DNA of 64,000 nucleotides from Brachypterus glaber. Its lineage: Eukaryota; Arthropoda; Insecta; Coleoptera; Kateretidae. The notes under the pieces were generated by a model. The model ran no database searches. It worked only from the letters and a program-made list of their open reading frames with translations, and had not been told where the DNA came from. How positions within the stretch are numbered: position 1 is the first letter of the stretch; each line of letters begins with the position of its first letter. The stretch spans positions 35,809,747 to 35,873,746 of the forward strand of contig OY294047.1 of the NCBI GenBank assembly GCA_958510825.1. The letters run 5' to 3'. A program made the position numbers and the translations under genes. Shown here piece after piece: positions 46,091-58,124 of this stretch.

Positions 46091-47381
46091 GTCCAGGGAT
46101 ATGAGCAAAATAAAAAAATACCCTGTTGGGGACTGTTTCTCAACCAGAGACCTCTGCAGTCAAGTTTTTCAGGTAATACAGGTCCAAAAGTCAGCCCCCC
46201 CCCTCCCCCTTTTAACTTTTGAACGAGTTGAGATATCGACTTCAAATTTAGAACTCTTAAATAAGACAACTTAAACTATCTTTTAGCATATATTTGATAT
46301 TTTCAGCTCTTAAAATGTGGGCAGGGGGACATGGGGGGACATTTTTTTAAATGGAAAGGGGGGTCGTGTGATACATCATTTTAAAGCTTATAAAATTCTC
46401 TATTTAAACTAACTTTTTTAAATTTTTTAAAAATGTTTTTTAGGGTTTTGATTTTTCAATTTTTTGTGCTAAAACATTCGATTTTTTAAGTTTTTTTTTA
46501 TAAATTTTTATTTATGTGAACTAAAATTAGTTTAAAAGTATAATTAACATTTTGATGATGAAATTAGGCATTTTTAAAAAAATATTTGTTTTTTTAGAGG
46601 AATTTTGACATTAATACCCATTTTCAACCCCATTTTAAACCCAATTTTTTTTTTAACTTAAAAATATGGAGTTAAATGGAGATTTTTATAAGCTTTAAAA
46701 TGATTTATTATACGACCCCCCTTTCCATTTAAAAAAATGTGCCCCCATGCCCCCCTGCAAACATTTTAAGAGCTGAAAGTATTAATATATGCTAAAAGAT
46801 AGTTTAAGTTGTCTTATTTAAAAGTTCCAAATTTGAAGTCGATATCTCAACTGGTTCAAAAGTTAAGAGGGGGGGGGTGACTTTTGGACCGCTCTGTAGA
46901 AGCAAAACCTATGTATTTGCTGCGGTGGATTTGGTGTGGTTTTTAAGATATTAACAATTAAAGGTCAGAAAATGTCTATTTTTGCACATTTTTGCATACC
47001 AGTAAAAAAGTTGAGTTTTTTATCAACAAAGTATCCATCTTGTAGGAAATTAAAAAACCGTCAAAATCGCCTTTTTTAATGTCGATAAGATGATTTGTTG
47101 CTTAGAAAACTACAAAAAACGATCAAAATTTGCATTATTCAATAAACAATAAACTTTCCAAAATCAACCTACGACTTTGTTATTGTGTGTAAACTCAACT
47201 TTTTTACTGGTGTGCAGAAATGTGCAAAAATAGACATTTTCTGACCTTTAATTGTTAAAAAGCACACCAAATCCACCACAGCAAATACATAGGTTTTGCT
47301 TCTATACACCTGTATTACCTGAAAAACTTGACAGACCTCTGGTTGAGTCAGAGTCGTGGCAAAAGTTTCATATCCCTGGAC
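46091..47381. mobile_element. Complex foldback element with TA target (1291 bp)
   Basis: The outer arms (46091-46180 and 47305-47381) begin GTCCAGGGATATGA and GTCCAGGGATATGA-like sequence, and share TCAAGTTTTTCAGGTAATAC. TA lies outside each end. Inside are two more inverted repeats: 46185-46440 with 46640-46890, and 46905-47020 with 47188-47300. There is no coding capacity. Confidence 0.8.
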
Positions 47382-47831
47382 TATAAAAGAAGAAGAAGAA
47401 AAGGCTTTTTACTTAGTTTTTTTTTCTAAAAGACATTAATAAAAGAAATAGGAAATAACTCAAGAGAGGATTTGGGTTAGCTAACGTACAGAAACGTATT
47501 AATCTTTCATTAGCGTAAAACGTGTAAAACAGAGCCAAACAGTGAATAGTTGCTTTCGTCTAAAGCCTTTTGAAGTGAAAGGTTTTGACCTAATTTTCAT
47601 TCTGTTTTATCTAACACAACGCATTTCTGTATAGACAACAAAACATCAAAATGATACATACTAGATTTGATTACTTTCATCTACAAACAGTAACATATTT
47701 AGGGGAGGCTAATTAAAACGATTTATAACTAATTCAGAATTAACATAACTAATAAAAAAGTGGGAAAGTAAAAAAATATATATCCAGATACATACAAATG
47801 TAATAGAAAATAGTTAATAAGTGGGAGCAAA

Positions 47832-47839
47832 GGTTATTT
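47832..47839. repeat. 8-bp target-site duplication, left copy
   Basis: GGTTATTT, repeated exactly at 48819-48826. Confidence 0.8.
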
Positions 47840-48818
47840 GGCAGACTAACATCTCTACTCTAAATTTCTCTACTCCCTAACATCCCTACTCCATAACATC
47901 CCTACTCCACAACAACTCTACTCCGTAACATCTCTACTCCATAACATCTCTACTCCGTAACAACTCTACTCCGCACTATATGCACTCGATTAGTCACTTG
48001 TCTTAACTCAAATGAATATTTGTCATGCTAAGTCACTGTCAAATATGAATTTAATTTATTAATTACTTACTTATTAGTGCATATTAAGAGTACGCGGTCA
48101 TTGTGGCTTTTAGAATAATTCATTTATGATTGTTCTAGATTTGAATTTAAAGATAAACGTTTTCTACGAAAAAAATAAAATAATCTAGAAGAAGAAGATT
48201 GTTTCTTTCTTTGAACACGGAAAAAAAAAATTATAGCTAGGAGCGCTATAACACATATACCAAGCAAATTATAATCGCTTATTATATAAATACAAGGCTT
48301 TCTCTTACAATTATGGCAGTCAGTGTAAAAATTTATATGAAATACTTTAATTGTTTAGTGAATAATAAAATATAACAAATAGTATGGCATTTATAGCTTA
48401 AATAGATTTAATTATTGTCCGTGCTAATAATTTTTATAATATAATAAAATTTCTGTAAATTTATAATAGTGCCTGTAATAAATATAATCGTGTCTGTAAT
48501 ATATATAATCGTTTCCAATTTATTTTTAACATTATTAGTTATTGTGTCCCTTATAATCTATAGCTTAAATCACTATAATTTGCCACTGTTACCAAATATC
48601 TTATAATGTATAGCGCAGAGCCCACTAATTTCTTTCCGTGAACTGCTCATTTATTATTAAGTGGCTAATAAAGTCCTTATAGTGTGGAGTAGAGTTGTTA
48701 CGGAGTAGAGATGTTATGGAGTAGAGATGTTACGGAGTAGAGTTGTTGTGGAGTAGGGATGTTATGGAGTAGGGATGTTAGGGAGTAGAGAAATTTAGAG
48801 TAGAGATGTTAGTCTGCC
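47840..48818. mobile_element. Foldback element with minisatellite arms and 8-bp TSD
   Basis: It starts GGCAGACTAACATCTCTACT and ends with the reverse complement. Both ~150-bp arms are made of ATAACATCTCTACTCC-type units of about 16-17 bp, in inverted orientation. It is flanked by GGTTATTT duplications. An 8-bp TSD would suit hAT or P-like mobilisation; the ends are not diagnostic. The spacer has no transposase and holds a family B MITE. Confidence 0.82.
48216..48640 (+). mobile_element. Family B MITE, copy 3 (425 bp), nested
   Basis: The ends CACGGAAA...TTTCCGTG are flanked by AA on both sides. It is nearly identical to 34141-34564. It is nested in the loop of the preceding foldback element, so it inserted later. 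Confidence 0.88.
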
Positions 48819-48826
48819 GGTTATTT
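48819..48826. repeat. 8-bp target-site duplication, right copy
   Basis: GGTTATTT, partner of 47832-47839. Confidence 0.8.
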
Positions 48827-48878
48827 TAGCGGAGTGTTGGAAAGCGAGAAATTCCTACCTTTTTTGATGCTCCTTTGA

Positions 48879-49563
48879 TCTTTAATTGAAAAATACTCAA
48901 ACTATCTCTATAATTCCGATGTTACTAGGCTGTCTACAAGTAGTTACTCTAACATATACAGAACCCTCACTATAAATAATTCTGCTAGGAATTACCTTTT
49001 GTTAAGAACCCCATTATATAAAATTAGATTAATTAGCCAATTACGATTAGCTAGCACTGAGTCTTTAAGATTCACTATGGATAACATGATTCACGTTATT
49101 GACACAACGCAACTTTGCACCTGCTGTAACCTGCACAAAACAGAAAGCTTACTGCATTTACTGGTAGAATGCCCCATATATAATGAGGTCAGAAATCCTT
49201 TTATACGTGAAATCAACACCCTGGATAATTTAGTACATGTTCTTGACAATTTAGATTTACTTGCAGTAAACTGTCTAATTACCTATTTTTCTAATATGCT
49301 TAAGCTTAGATCTTTTATTTTAAACGAATAATAAAACAAAGTATCTTGTTAAATTTTTTCTATAAATTAATTTTATTTTTTTTATATATTCTTTTTTTTT
49401 TAGTTACTTAATCATACACATTATGTGTAACACATATTAATCATGTTGTAAAATTAGCTCTGTAAAACCAAATTTTTATTATTTTTTTTTTTTTAATCAA
49501 CCTGTACCTCTTGTTATAAAATGTATATTTTGTAAACAATAAATTTATCAATCTATCTATCTA
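48879..49563 (+). pseudogene. LINE ORF2 C-terminus with (ATCT)n tail
   Basis: The open frame 48879-49331 encodes the end of a LINE ORF2. The segment LYKIRLISQLRLAST is followed by a C-terminal zinc-knuckle-like CTCCNLHKTESLLHLLVECP (C-x2-C-x8-H-x4-C), typical of R1/I/Jockey-type proteins. The frame has no internal methionine-defined start because it is 5' truncated. The 3' UTR ends AATAAATTTATC, then ATCT repeats at 49545-49562, which are taken as the tail. A related tail is at 1250-1303. Confidence 0.7.
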
Positions 49564-51595
49564 CCGCTAGCGGTGGTTTCTTGCGATGTGGCCCTGGGTA
49601 GAAGATCTCTGAAGGATATTTGGTAGGATTGATTCATAAGAGTTTGGCACCTTAAAACTACTAAATGTTCTTTTTGGCACGATAAACCGTAAATTTCTAA
49701 CGACAAAAATGGCGTCTGATGCGCATGAAGGCTAATTTTTAACTACTGTGTTACCAACTTTTTAGCCAGAAAAATAACTAAAAATGATTTAAATTTTCCC
49801 GCTAAATTTCCTAAAGCTAATTAACTAAACTAATTTTTATATACAAGAGAATTATATAAAAAGTATTATTTTGTACAAGTATAAAATATGACACTTTCTT
49901 ACTCTTTAAATTGTTTTTATAGGTGGTCGTAGGTAATTGCATTTTGAACTTTTTATGTTGCATCAAAACGTATTATGGATTACCCAGTAATTAACACTAA
50001 ACTAACTAACAATTTGACCAATAAAATATGAGAATTATTTGACACGTTTCATTTCAATGGTTAAACTCTTAAGAGTTAACTAATATATTTTCCTACTATC
50101 CTCTATGAAAATGACATTTAGCACACTCTTTTGTTCTTTAGAAAATGCCTTATATGACACTAGTTTGATATTTTCATATCACCCTAGTTTGATATTTATG
50201 TATGGAGGGTTTCCTAATTTTATTTAGATATTACGAATTTACGAATTTTATTCACCTTGTTTTATAAGCTCCACCTTTCACGACAGCCTTTTTTGATATA
50301 TTTTATGTTTTTTAATCCAAATATTTTTGTTTTTCATGTCAAATAGAAACTATATTTATAACCATTACTATTTTGACCATTACTGTCTAGATTTTATTAA
50401 AATTACTTAATTTTGATTTAGTTGCCTTACATTTTATAAAAAACATCAAAATACACACTATTTTTCTTATGAAATGTAAAACGTTACAATTTTACTGTCT
50501 TATATGGCAGCATAACCACAGAAATCTAAACTGTCAAGTTTGCCTTCATTTAGGACAAGCATATAGGAAACCCATTAAACAGCTATGTAATATACTATAG
50601 TTAGTTCACTGTTAATGATAGGTAAATTATTTAAACAAAAAAAAACAAATTTATAAGTTTTTAGCTTCAGGGTATTGTATACGTACATTTATTAAAAAGA
50701 TATTTATTTTAAAGCAAATATTTTAATAAACTTTTATAAAAGAAATTGGAATTCTCAGAAATTTTAATCAAGAAAAATGATTTTCCTATATATACTGTCT
50801 TTAATTAAAATTTTAATAAATTTTTAAATTCACTGTTGTTTTCACCCTTAAATGCATAAAGTTTCTTAGCTAGAAAACAAATACCTTAAAAACGATAGAA
50901 TAAAAACTTTATTGTGTGCGATATCTTCGCATATCGCATGAGTCGTGAAATAAAGCAGATTTTCCACAAGTGGATATTGAGGTTATTTTCTCGATTACTT
51001 TAGAAACAAGTAGTGCTGAAGTATGGACTTTAAACTTCTTTTTTTCTGTTCGGTTTCTTTGATTTTAGGCCAAGCACATTCAAACCAAGTAGTGATACTA
51101 TGTCTACGTACTTCAAAAAAGTTTATGCCACGAGAAAGGCAAGTCGTTAAATTAATTTTCTTTTTTATTGACTGCGTCAGTTATTTCTTTTTATTATAAA
51201 ACTTTTATTGCTACATTCTGTAAAAGATCCAACCAATTGGTATCAAACATTTTCAAACTGATACAATAACACGTACATTTAAAATGCTACTGTCAAATCA
51301 TTAAACAATTAACATTACTTTTTGCAAACGCCGCTCATGTGAGACTTGGCAACGGCAAAAAAACTCCTTGCTTTTTAAATTAGTCAGTTTTATATGACAG
51401 TGTCAGTACTTGGTGTAGAATTAATTTGGTTTTAAGCCATGACCGTAACTAGGGGAGCAGGGGGCTAAGCCCCCCCTGGCCTTTGTTTGAGCATCCCTGC
51501 CGTTTTTTTTGAGTACGCCCTGGCGTTTTTACGTCACCTACATATGTACTTTTAACCTTTATATAATAAAAAAACTAGAGATCAGATATCAGACA
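49564..51595. other. Gene-free stretch
   Basis: No gene is supported. A 70-base open segment at 51069-51138, preceded by TTTGATTTTAG and followed by GCAAGT, could be a small exon but has no partner. A GCGATATCTTCGCATATCGC palindrome lies at 50919-50938. Confidence 0.35.
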
Positions 51596-51772
51596 AAAAT
51601 CGTGAAAAATTGTGAGAAATCGTGAGGAAACTCCCAACAAAAATCGTGACAATTGTGATAAAATCGTGAGAAATCATGAGGAAAATCCCAACAAAAATCG
51701 TGACAATTGTGACAAAATCGTGTAGAAAATCCCAATAAAAATCGTGACAATTGTGTCAAAATTTATGGGTTT
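51596..51772. repeat. ~55-bp tandem repeat, about three units
   Basis: Each unit has CCCAACAAAAATCGTGACAA, then TTGTGA-AAAATCGTGAG-type sequence. Shorter AATCGTGA sub-repeats occur within units. Confidence 0.85.
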
Positions 51773-51908
51773 ACGAGCCATAAGACATTTCCAATGTCAA
51801 AAAGGCCCCTCAACGCGTTGCAACGGCGAAGGCTGTTACAGTAGCCGTTAATACAGTACTGTACTGCAGTATTTGTTTCACAATTCCATTAATATCAAAC
51901 ATTTAAAT

Positions 51909-52863
51909 ACCAAAGAAGGGTATCGTTTTAAATAGGAGTTTTGGGCTAAATAAGAAAAATATGTTTTTGTTTAAAAAATTGCAAAATGATGGAAAGAAAT
52001 GATAAAAAACTGTGTTGTTTGTTAATAAAGAACAAAATGAAAAAAGAAATTAAAAACTCAGTAATTATTTGTTATCGTAAATTCGACAACATCGCATTAT
52101 TCTTGCGCTAAATGTGATATCATATTGAAAAAAAGCAATATTTTTTGTTTGTCTAAAAACCAACATAAATACATTTAGGTAGAATGTATTATAAAAACAC
52201 AACACAATATTAATTAAATATATAAGTATATTTAATTAATATTAAAAGTTAAAAGTCTATGTGTAACTTTTTCATAATCTAGTTTTGAATCATATCATGG
52301 AAATAAAGTAATTTAACAGGTTGAACGCCACATTAAATTACTTGTCTTGGGTAACACTGTCCCAAGGAACTACATGCTTTGGGTTATCGCTGAAACAGCT
52401 GGTTTGCTTACAGTGTTATTATAGTATAAATATCTCAAAAATAACTCCATAATCGTACTGAATCATAAGAAACTAGTCATATAAGTCCAGCCTAATTACA
52501 CATTGAATTACAGTATACTGAAACCGTGAAAACTAATAAAACACAACAAAATATTTTAATATTATAGTCAAGAGCAGTGAACACAACACAGACCCTTTCC
52601 TTTGGCCCCACTGTAGTAGTTAACGTGCAAAGTTATTTTTATTTTGACGACATGACATTTGACACTTCAAGTTTCGTGCAATGTTGCCAAATCGTACATT
52701 GACATATGTCAAAATTCTTAATTAAAATAATTAATTAAAGTATGTTTCGGGTTGTAAAAAGGGCTGTAATTTTGGCTAAGTATTTATTTTTTATGTATCT
52801 ATAAGCATGTAAAGTCTTATCGTTGCAGGCGATTTAGCCCAAAATGCGATACCCTCCTTTGGT
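51909..52863. mobile_element. TIR element with ACCAAAG-AGGGTATCG ends (955 bp)
   Basis: The left end is ACCAAAGAAGGGTATCG and the right end, in reverse complement, is ACCAAAGGAGGGTATCG, both followed within 20 bases by TTTTGGGCTAAAT. A partial left-end copy is at 26562-26670, sharing GAGTTTTTGGGCTAAAT and ATATGTTTTTGTTTAAA. There is no coding capacity. Confidence 0.7.
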
Positions 52864-53633
52864 TCACTGATCTAAATTTAAAACACATAAATAATTGTCA
52901 TAAATTCATGAATGAATGAATGAATCAAATAAAATTTAGCGTTCTTCGTCAAAGATGGCATTGTTCTTTTGTTTTCCCGGGGTAGCAACCTATATACTCT
53001 TTATTGTTTAGATTTAAATTTTATATTAAAAAAGGAAAACAAACTACAAAAAAAAGGAAGTTCTTTTGTTTTCAAAGCTTATTTTTCCATTTATCATTGT
53101 CTTGAATGTACACGCGTAATGGAAAAACAGAGTCATCTAATCCTTTAATGAATATTGATACTTCCTAAATATTCTTTTACGCCTTCGGCTAAAAGCATTT
53201 TCCCAGCCTTTTCAATGCGTTTTAATTATTAATTATTTTTGGGTTCGTTTGTTGACTTCAGTGTAACTATATGAAAATAAGATTTAAATCTTATCACATT
53301 AAGAAAAATGTTATTGTAGTGGTTTTAATTTCCAGGTGACAGAGTTTAAGTGATACCAGTACTTAAAATAGCAAGGTGTTGGATAAATGTGTTTTTCAAA
53401 ACTATAAATATCTTTCCTATGTCATCTCTGTTGATTGTTTTTAATTCTGAATTGCAGTATCACGGGCTATATGGCTATTCTTTACTTTCAGCAGGGCTGA
53501 TTCTATAGGCGTCGTTCTTTGACAGTCTGGTGGACCATGACCAAACAATGAAACATACATAGTGACGCACACAGAAGCTGTAACAGCTCATGGGAATCAT
53601 GGCCTTCTTGATTTTTGCTCAATAACTCAAGGA
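52864..53633. other. Gene-free stretch
   Basis: No gene or repeat recognised apart from short AATG repeats near 52910. Confidence 0.4.
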
Positions 53634-53851
53634 GTCGTCCATAAAACACGTCACCAAAATTCATACACTTCATACACCGTTTTTCGCGTTATTAAAGGAT
53701 GTAGAGATTTCATATTTTGGCTACCCCCTCCCCCAAATATGGGGGTGTTAGGGGGGTAGCCAAAATATAAAATATCTATAGCCTTTAATAACGCAAGAAA
53801 CGGGGTATGAATTTTAGCCTTTGTTGTTGCGTGACGTATTTTATGGACGAC
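53634..53851. mobile_element. 218-bp hairpin MITE with GTCGTCCATAAAA ends
   Basis: The ends are GTCGTCCATAAAACACGTCA and, inverted, GTCGTCCATAAAATACGTCA. The centre is a second near-perfect hairpin around TTTTGGCTACCCCCT...AGGGGGGTAGCCAAAA with GCGTTATTAAAGG arms. End form (GTCC/TTCA, then TACGTNACGC) suggests kinship with family C. Confidence 0.8.
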
Positions 53852-55300
53852 CCTAATCCTAGATCTGCCGGTGATAATTCCTAGTAAATTTTCCATAAAA
53901 ATACACTATTTGCATTACCCACAGTAAAACATAAAAATTTCCATATGGAAATATTCAAACGTATGTCAACGACACTGAGTTCTAATCGGTTTGTACACAT
54001 TAACTGTTAAAAATTATGTAAAATATTTATTTTTTTTATGCGAAACCCACATACTGAAAGTGCTAATAAATATCATCAAACAAAAATAGTAAATCTGTTG
54101 TTTGTTTACATTCTGATGTTAAGTGCCATTCATAAACTTGTTCCAGTGAGATAAAAAGCCGTGAATTGCTTCAAACTTCATCCTATCCATAAGTATATCT
54201 AAATCTCTCAATTGTTATTAATCTATAAAAATATCTTTTTCTTCAAGCGTACTAAAATGTTCATATTTTATAACTGAACACACTAGTTAGAAGTGATCTA
54301 TTTTTTTACAGTAAAAAAATGAGTTCATTGTTGTACGCCGTAAAAAAAAAGTTAGTTAGCAAAACCACCAATGGCGGCAGCACTCTTTGACTTTGATGAC
54401 AGCCATACTTTAAACTTGTTTGTTTATTATGTAAACAGGTGATTGACTCGAGATTCTGTGCAAAAACCTTGTGTGAAATTGATTAAAAATGATTGAAGAA
54501 TAATATACATATGGTATGGTATGGTTTATACACCTACAAATCTCTCCGAAATTGCAAATGCTACATTGGACAAGTTACCACCGAAATCGCGAAAAGTGTA
54601 CGATTTAGCCTACGAAAAAAAATTTAAAATGAGCTAAGGAAGGTTAAGGTTTATTTCGGAAGGGTTTTATTGGCCGCATTACATGGGGGGGGGGTTAAAA
54701 ATCACCAAATTTTGCGTTACGTAATACTTGAACGTTCCCTAAGTAGCGAAACCTTGGGGACTCGACTTAATTAGACCTATATTTTCACTGACCGATCTCT
54801 TGCCTAAAATTCCAAACCTCGATTTTGTCATTTTGTCATTTTGTTATGATACTAGAGTCAATTTTTAAAACCAAATTCTTCTGTTGTATTTCTGTCCACG
54901 AAGAGTGTAATAAACGATCATCATATTTTTGTATGCGACCGGTATTTACAACATATTGTTCGGGTGTTAATAATTTTCGAAAAGAGCCACTTGCCACGTT
55001 TTAATTGCCCATAATTTACGGGTCTTACTTTAAACAATGGGTCAGTGCGAAATTTATTTCCACTTTTTGTTTTCGCAAAAATCCCACCTACATAACAATA
55101 AAAAATATTAGTGTCGTAATTTATGTTTGAACAGCCCAATAAACGGTTGATTAAATCTCATTCACTGTAAATTGAAAATGAAATTGAAATTTCTGAAAAA
55201 ATATATAAAAATAATCAGAAATAAATGTAAGGTACTTTGTGGCTTAACTACAAAATGATTTTCGGAACAAATAAATTGAGGATTTTCTTAAATATTCGAG
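53852..55300. other. Gene-free stretch with a family C half-element
   Basis: A right half of family C (ATTTTGCGTTACGTAATACT, then TGAACGTTCCCT) lies at 54680-54741 without a left partner. No gene is supported. Confidence 0.4.
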
Positions 55301-55447
55301 ACAAGTTTACACTACGATATTTCAAAAACGCTTTGACCCAGTGACTTGAAATTTGGAATAAAGATTTTCTAAGTAGTAAACAAAATTTGTTCCAAATTTT
55401 AAGTCTCTATGTCAGAGATTTCTTGAAATATCGTAGTGTAAAGTTGT
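55301..55447. mobile_element. 147-bp MITE-like inverted repeat
   Basis: ACAAGTTTACACTACGATAT, then TTCAA, is mirrored by TTGAAATATCGTAGTGTAAA at the right end. A weaker AAATTTGGAA/TTCCAAATTT pair is internal. Confidence 0.75.
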
Positions 55448-57300
55448 TTTGCAAGCGAATTGCATCTTTTTCTCTACTATACATGACACTTTTATTAAAA
55501 AGACAGAAAATAAATTAAAACTTCTTAAGATTAAACAAGAAAATTTTTATAAGATTTAAAATGAATGTTCTTTTCCAAAACCTGGTTCATTCTTATAAAA
55601 ACCTGCTTCATTGGTAAGAAATTTCATTAATAATCTTATTAAAAGTTCTATAAATTTTTAATAAGATCAAATATGAAAATTTTAATAAGAATTAACCAGA
55701 ACGTTTTTACAGGGCTCTCTTTTTAGAATTATATTTTTTAAAGCTAGTAATAAAAATAATTTATTATTCAAAAAGTACCTTACAAAGATGTAGAACTTAC
55801 TCTATACTGTTAACTTACTGTATACTGTATATTGGCACCTGGGTGGAATGTAAAAAATTCAAGGTCGTCTATAGTTTACAAGCAAAATTTTACCTGTTCT
55901 CTTCCCCTTGCCTCAGCTCACAGGTGACAGTTAGTATTACGACTACATTACACTTGGTACTGGAAGTTTATCTGTATAGATACTGGAAATTTACTCTATT
56001 TAGTAAAATTCCGGTTAAAATGACTGACAGTTTTCCTTTTTTTTTCACAATGTAAAATATGCAATTTTGGTAAGACGTAAAATGTGACAAAACGAAATTG
56101 ACCAATAAAATATTCTGATAATTATAGCACCTTGGTCGTCAAATGGTCAAAATATATTTTTTAGTATTTTTTAAATTATTTTTAAGTAGCATATTTGTGC
56201 CAAATTATAGAATTGTCCCAGTCCGGACCTGCTAATAAGATTGCCAAACACCAATTAAAACGATACCCTAAATATGCATAGAACTGAAGGTCTAGAACGG
56301 CTATGTGAGAGAGATAGAAAGTAATTAAATGTGTAAAATTCTCTCCGCCATTTTGACTTCTTTTCTATGGCGGGAAATTCAAATGTTTGTTTACGTTACA
56401 CTAACCTAACCTTGCAGACAAAATCTGATAAATTCTGAGAAAAAAATTTAATGTTTAATGCAAAAATGTAATCAAGTGCACGTATGTATTATACATATAA
56501 TATGTCGACAACCCCAACAAAAGTCGCAACTCATTTTAGCTTTTGCATAATAAACTGCATAATTTCTTGTAGTTAAATAACTGATATTGTGATCAGGACT
56601 CATATTGGAATATTGGAGTTGTAGAATATTTAATATAATAATTAGATAACTTCTGTTTTTTTATCAAAAAGGGGTTGTCTATAAATTATGCAACGATTTT
56701 TTGGGGAAAATGGGTCCTCCAAATCTCTATTCAGCCTTATATGGGAGGCTGGGGGTCTTACAGCATCTTACGTATAATTTTCTTATTTAGAAAATATCGA
56801 TCAATACAAATCACAGAAAAAAAAATTAATAACTTATGCCTATAGGTACTATATTATTTCCAAATGAATTTTGCTCTGCATTCTAATAAATCTTTTAAAC
56901 ATAAAAAACTTTTTTAGTAAAACCATTAAATATTTACAAAATTTATTATATCTTACATAAGGTAGGTCGAGTGGGGTAGGGGTTCAGCAAAATCTTACGA
57001 ACACTTACACAAGGGGGGTGGAGATATAAAGCTGTCAACTTTTTCCTTATGCAATTTATATATAGACCCAAATCAATCACTATCCTTTTAATCAGAGGTA
57101 TTAATGTATACATGTATACTTGCAAGTACTTGTTATGTAATATATTTTATTCATAATATGTTGTATACAAGGTAAGACTTAACAATAGTATCTTATACTA
57201 ATATTTAAACAAAAGATTACTAAAAATATATTTTTATGAATACCTACATAAATACATTTAGATCATCTACAAAGGATCGAAAAAAGAAGCATGACACAAT
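55448..57300. other. Gene-free stretch with one dispersed repeat
   Basis: A ~120-bp block at 55829-55950 recurs at 59608-59735. Near 56340-56420 there is CGCCATTTTGAC and ACTAACCTAACCT, motifs often seen near insect promoters, but no frame follows. Otherwise nothing is recognised. Confidence 0.4.
55829..55950 (+). repeat. Direct repeat, copy 1 (GGCACCT block)
   Basis: Shares ATGTAAAAAATTCAAGGTC and CAGCTCACAGGTG with 59608-59735. The better-preserved copy has ACTGGCACCT...AGGTGCCAGT ends, a short TIR. Confidence 0.75.
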
Positions 57301-58124
57301 TTATAGATAGCCCCTTAGGGTGAACCTATCCAAGTCTCTCCGTTTAATTAGATTATATCTTGCATCAGTGATTTCATTTGTTGTCAGCAAATCCAAACAA
57401 TCTACACAATTGATTTTTTAGCATTTTGACGGCAAAGCCTCCAATGTATGTAACAATGCTGCCACAATATTCAGTGAGTCCTATGTGGTATGAAAGAACA
57501 TGGTAGTTGTTATCTGCTGAAACATTCTCATAACCAATATTCTTTTTTCTCAAATCTGATATATTGATTGCGTCTATCATATTTAAATTTTTTATTTTAG
57601 CGCTGGAAACGTTTAAAACTGTGGTGGTATCTAGCACCCGGCTGTTGCCACTACTGCCGGACACGTTCGCATGTGAAATTCATTTTCTTATTGACCACAT
57701 CAACTGCAGTGCAGGCGGATTATTATTGAAGACATTCCTTGAACTAAAAACAAGAAAATAGAATTAATTATAAATTTTACATATCGTCAGAACATATAAT
57801 ATATGTATATTATATCGACAATACAAGTAACGAGTTGATTTCTAAAAACTGACCAAACCATGCCTAAAATACCAAAAACTTCTAAATTTTATTAAGTTTG
57901 AAGAAAATATATTACTATTTTCTAAATTAAACCAAAATGAGGTTTTTATATAACTAGCGTGTATTTCAGGCATGATTTTATCAGTTATCACAAACCAATT
58001 CGTTACTTTTTGTATTATTAATTATTCTTTCGGTTTTGAAAAAATGTACACGCCGTAATTCAACTTACCTATGAAAGGTAATGTTGGAATTTGAAGATAG
58101 AAGTCTTCTAATGTTTTTGAACAT
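57301..58124 (-). pseudogene. P-element/THAP9-like transposase, 3' exons, disrupted
   Basis: On the minus strand, exon 57743-57301 follows TTTTTAG and encodes a region starting SRNVFNNNPPALQLMWSIRK. It continues, after one in-frame TGA at 57682-57680, through VSGSSGNSRVLDTTTV and ITYIGGFAVK-like sequence (CGSIVTYIGGFAVKMLKNQL). After one frameshift near 57415 it ends CVDCLDLLTTNEITDARYNL...LRGYL. This order matches the C-terminal part of P/THAP9-type transposases, which cut and paste DNA. A preceding exon (58124-58069) with a GTAAGT donor joins in frame 325 bases upstream. The catalytic core and THAP domain are not found nearby. The family call is from recognised motifs, not a search. Confidence 0.6.
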
